A stretch of DNA of 59,145 nucleotides from positions 1 through 59,145 of the forward strand of contig JAIESJ010000226.1 in the NCBI GenBank assembly GCA_019746155.1. Direction: 5' to 3'. Origin of the DNA: Burkholderiales bacterium. GTDB taxonomy: Bacteria; Pseudomonadota; Gammaproteobacteria; Burkholderiales; SG8-41. The position numbers and the translations under genes were made by a program. This document shows positions 58,639 to 59,145 of the stretch, piece after piece (positions within the stretch are counted from its first letter, which is position 1; the number at the start of each line of letters is the position of its first letter). The notes below the pieces were generated by a model. The model was not told the DNA's origin. It searched no databases and saw only the letters and a program-made list of their open reading frames with translations.

Positions 58639-59145
58639 TGAACATTATTCGATTCCCGGGAGCTACCAGAAGCAAGGCTTTAATTGCCGCGCTTGGCATA
58701 CTGTTTCTCGGGGGCTGCGCCACATTTTCTCAAGACGGCGGCTTTGACGCAGTCGAGGGTATCGCGAAAGATCGCATCAACAAGGAAGTCAAGTGGAATC
58801 GTTCGGAATCCAACGCGGACAGCATCCAGGCCAGTGTAAAAAAGCTCCTGGCATCTCCGCTTTCGGTAAACGATGCCGTGCAGATCGCGCTACTTAACAA
58901 TCGAGGGTTACAGGCTACCTACGCCGAACTCGGGATTGCCGAAGCGGACCTGGTGCAGGCGGGCAGACTTCGCAATCCGGGATTTTCCTTCAGGCGCACG
59001 CACGCAGGAGACGACATCAAGATCGAGCGCACATTTGTGTTCGACTTCCTCGGCTTGCTGACAATACCGTTGAGGACCAAGATCGAGGGCCAGCGCTTCG
59101 AGCAAGTCAAGCTGCTGGTTGCGAACGAGGTGCTGCGTGTGGCCG
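58639..59145 (+). CDS. TolC-family outer-membrane lipoprotein (3' truncated)
   Basis: A TolC-type outer-membrane factor of which 169 codons are in the window. A lipobox-like LFLGGC lies at about residues 22-27, and VNDAVQIALLNNRGLQATYAELGIAEADLVQAGR is the TolC repeat start. AAAGGAG precedes the ATG. It follows the CusF-domain protein by 13 bp; the pump genes presumably lie beyond the end. Confidence 0.9.

Overview
The window reads as the chromosome of a GC-rich betaproteobacterium. The evidence is a cbb3 oxidase cluster, a System I cytochrome c maturation operon in ccmABCDEFGHI order, an ANR/FNR-type regulator with TTGAT-N4-ATCAA-type boxes, an MtrB/PioB-type porin remnant and Cus/Czc-type metal resistance. 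Genus cannot be fixed from the sequence alone. No rRNA, tRNA or CRISPR array was seen.

Layout. 1-5024 (+): truncated ccoN, then ccoO, ccoQ, ccoP, ccoG and ccoH; the usual ccoI and ccoS do not follow. 5301-8415: fnr (-) divergent from hemN and a SafE-like protein (+), with an FNR box between. 8438-9778 (-): sodC and a Tat-type Rieske protein. 9974-11592: a porin remnant cut by a RAYT transposase element. 11828-18895 (-): a complete ccm operon. 18941-19258: two MITE-like repeats. 19280-27404 (-): an SAF-domain oxidoreductase, an MBL/beta-CASP hydrolase, small membrane proteins, a CopA-type ATPase, an orphan Rieske subunit and small ORFs. 27541-28441: a scrap-yard of gene fragments around a repeat.

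28532-46840 (-) is the most unusual part. It holds three consecutive metal-related operons, each preceded by a MerR-type promoter with a 19-bp spacer. Operon 1 (promoter near 37175): CopZ-like chaperone, a P-type ATPase with YPC instead of CPC, two FtsX/MacB-type permeases with their ATPase, a periplasmic protein, MerR, a thioredoxin, a CcdA-like protein and a DUF3147 protein. Operon 2 (promoter near 46825): a second YPC ATPase with HMA domains at both ends, a DUF7482-like protein, a MerP-like protein, an outer-membrane protein and an NHL-repeat protein. Operon 3 (promoter near 41379): MerR with a fused or internally initiated MCEFCGC peptide, then gamma-glutamylcyclotransferase, an LPG-synthase-TM/flippase-like protein, an MFS transporter and a second gamma-glutamylcyclotransferase.

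47039-59145: cusCBA with flanking small proteins, an IS4-type transposase remnant, a CusRS-type two-component system, and a divergent CzcE/CzcI/CusF/TolC cluster that runs off the end.

Common thread: copper and heavy-metal handling tied to low-oxygen respiration and cytochrome assembly. Several mobile repeats sit at gene ends, and one family of three copies supplies the stop codons of ccoH and ccmI.
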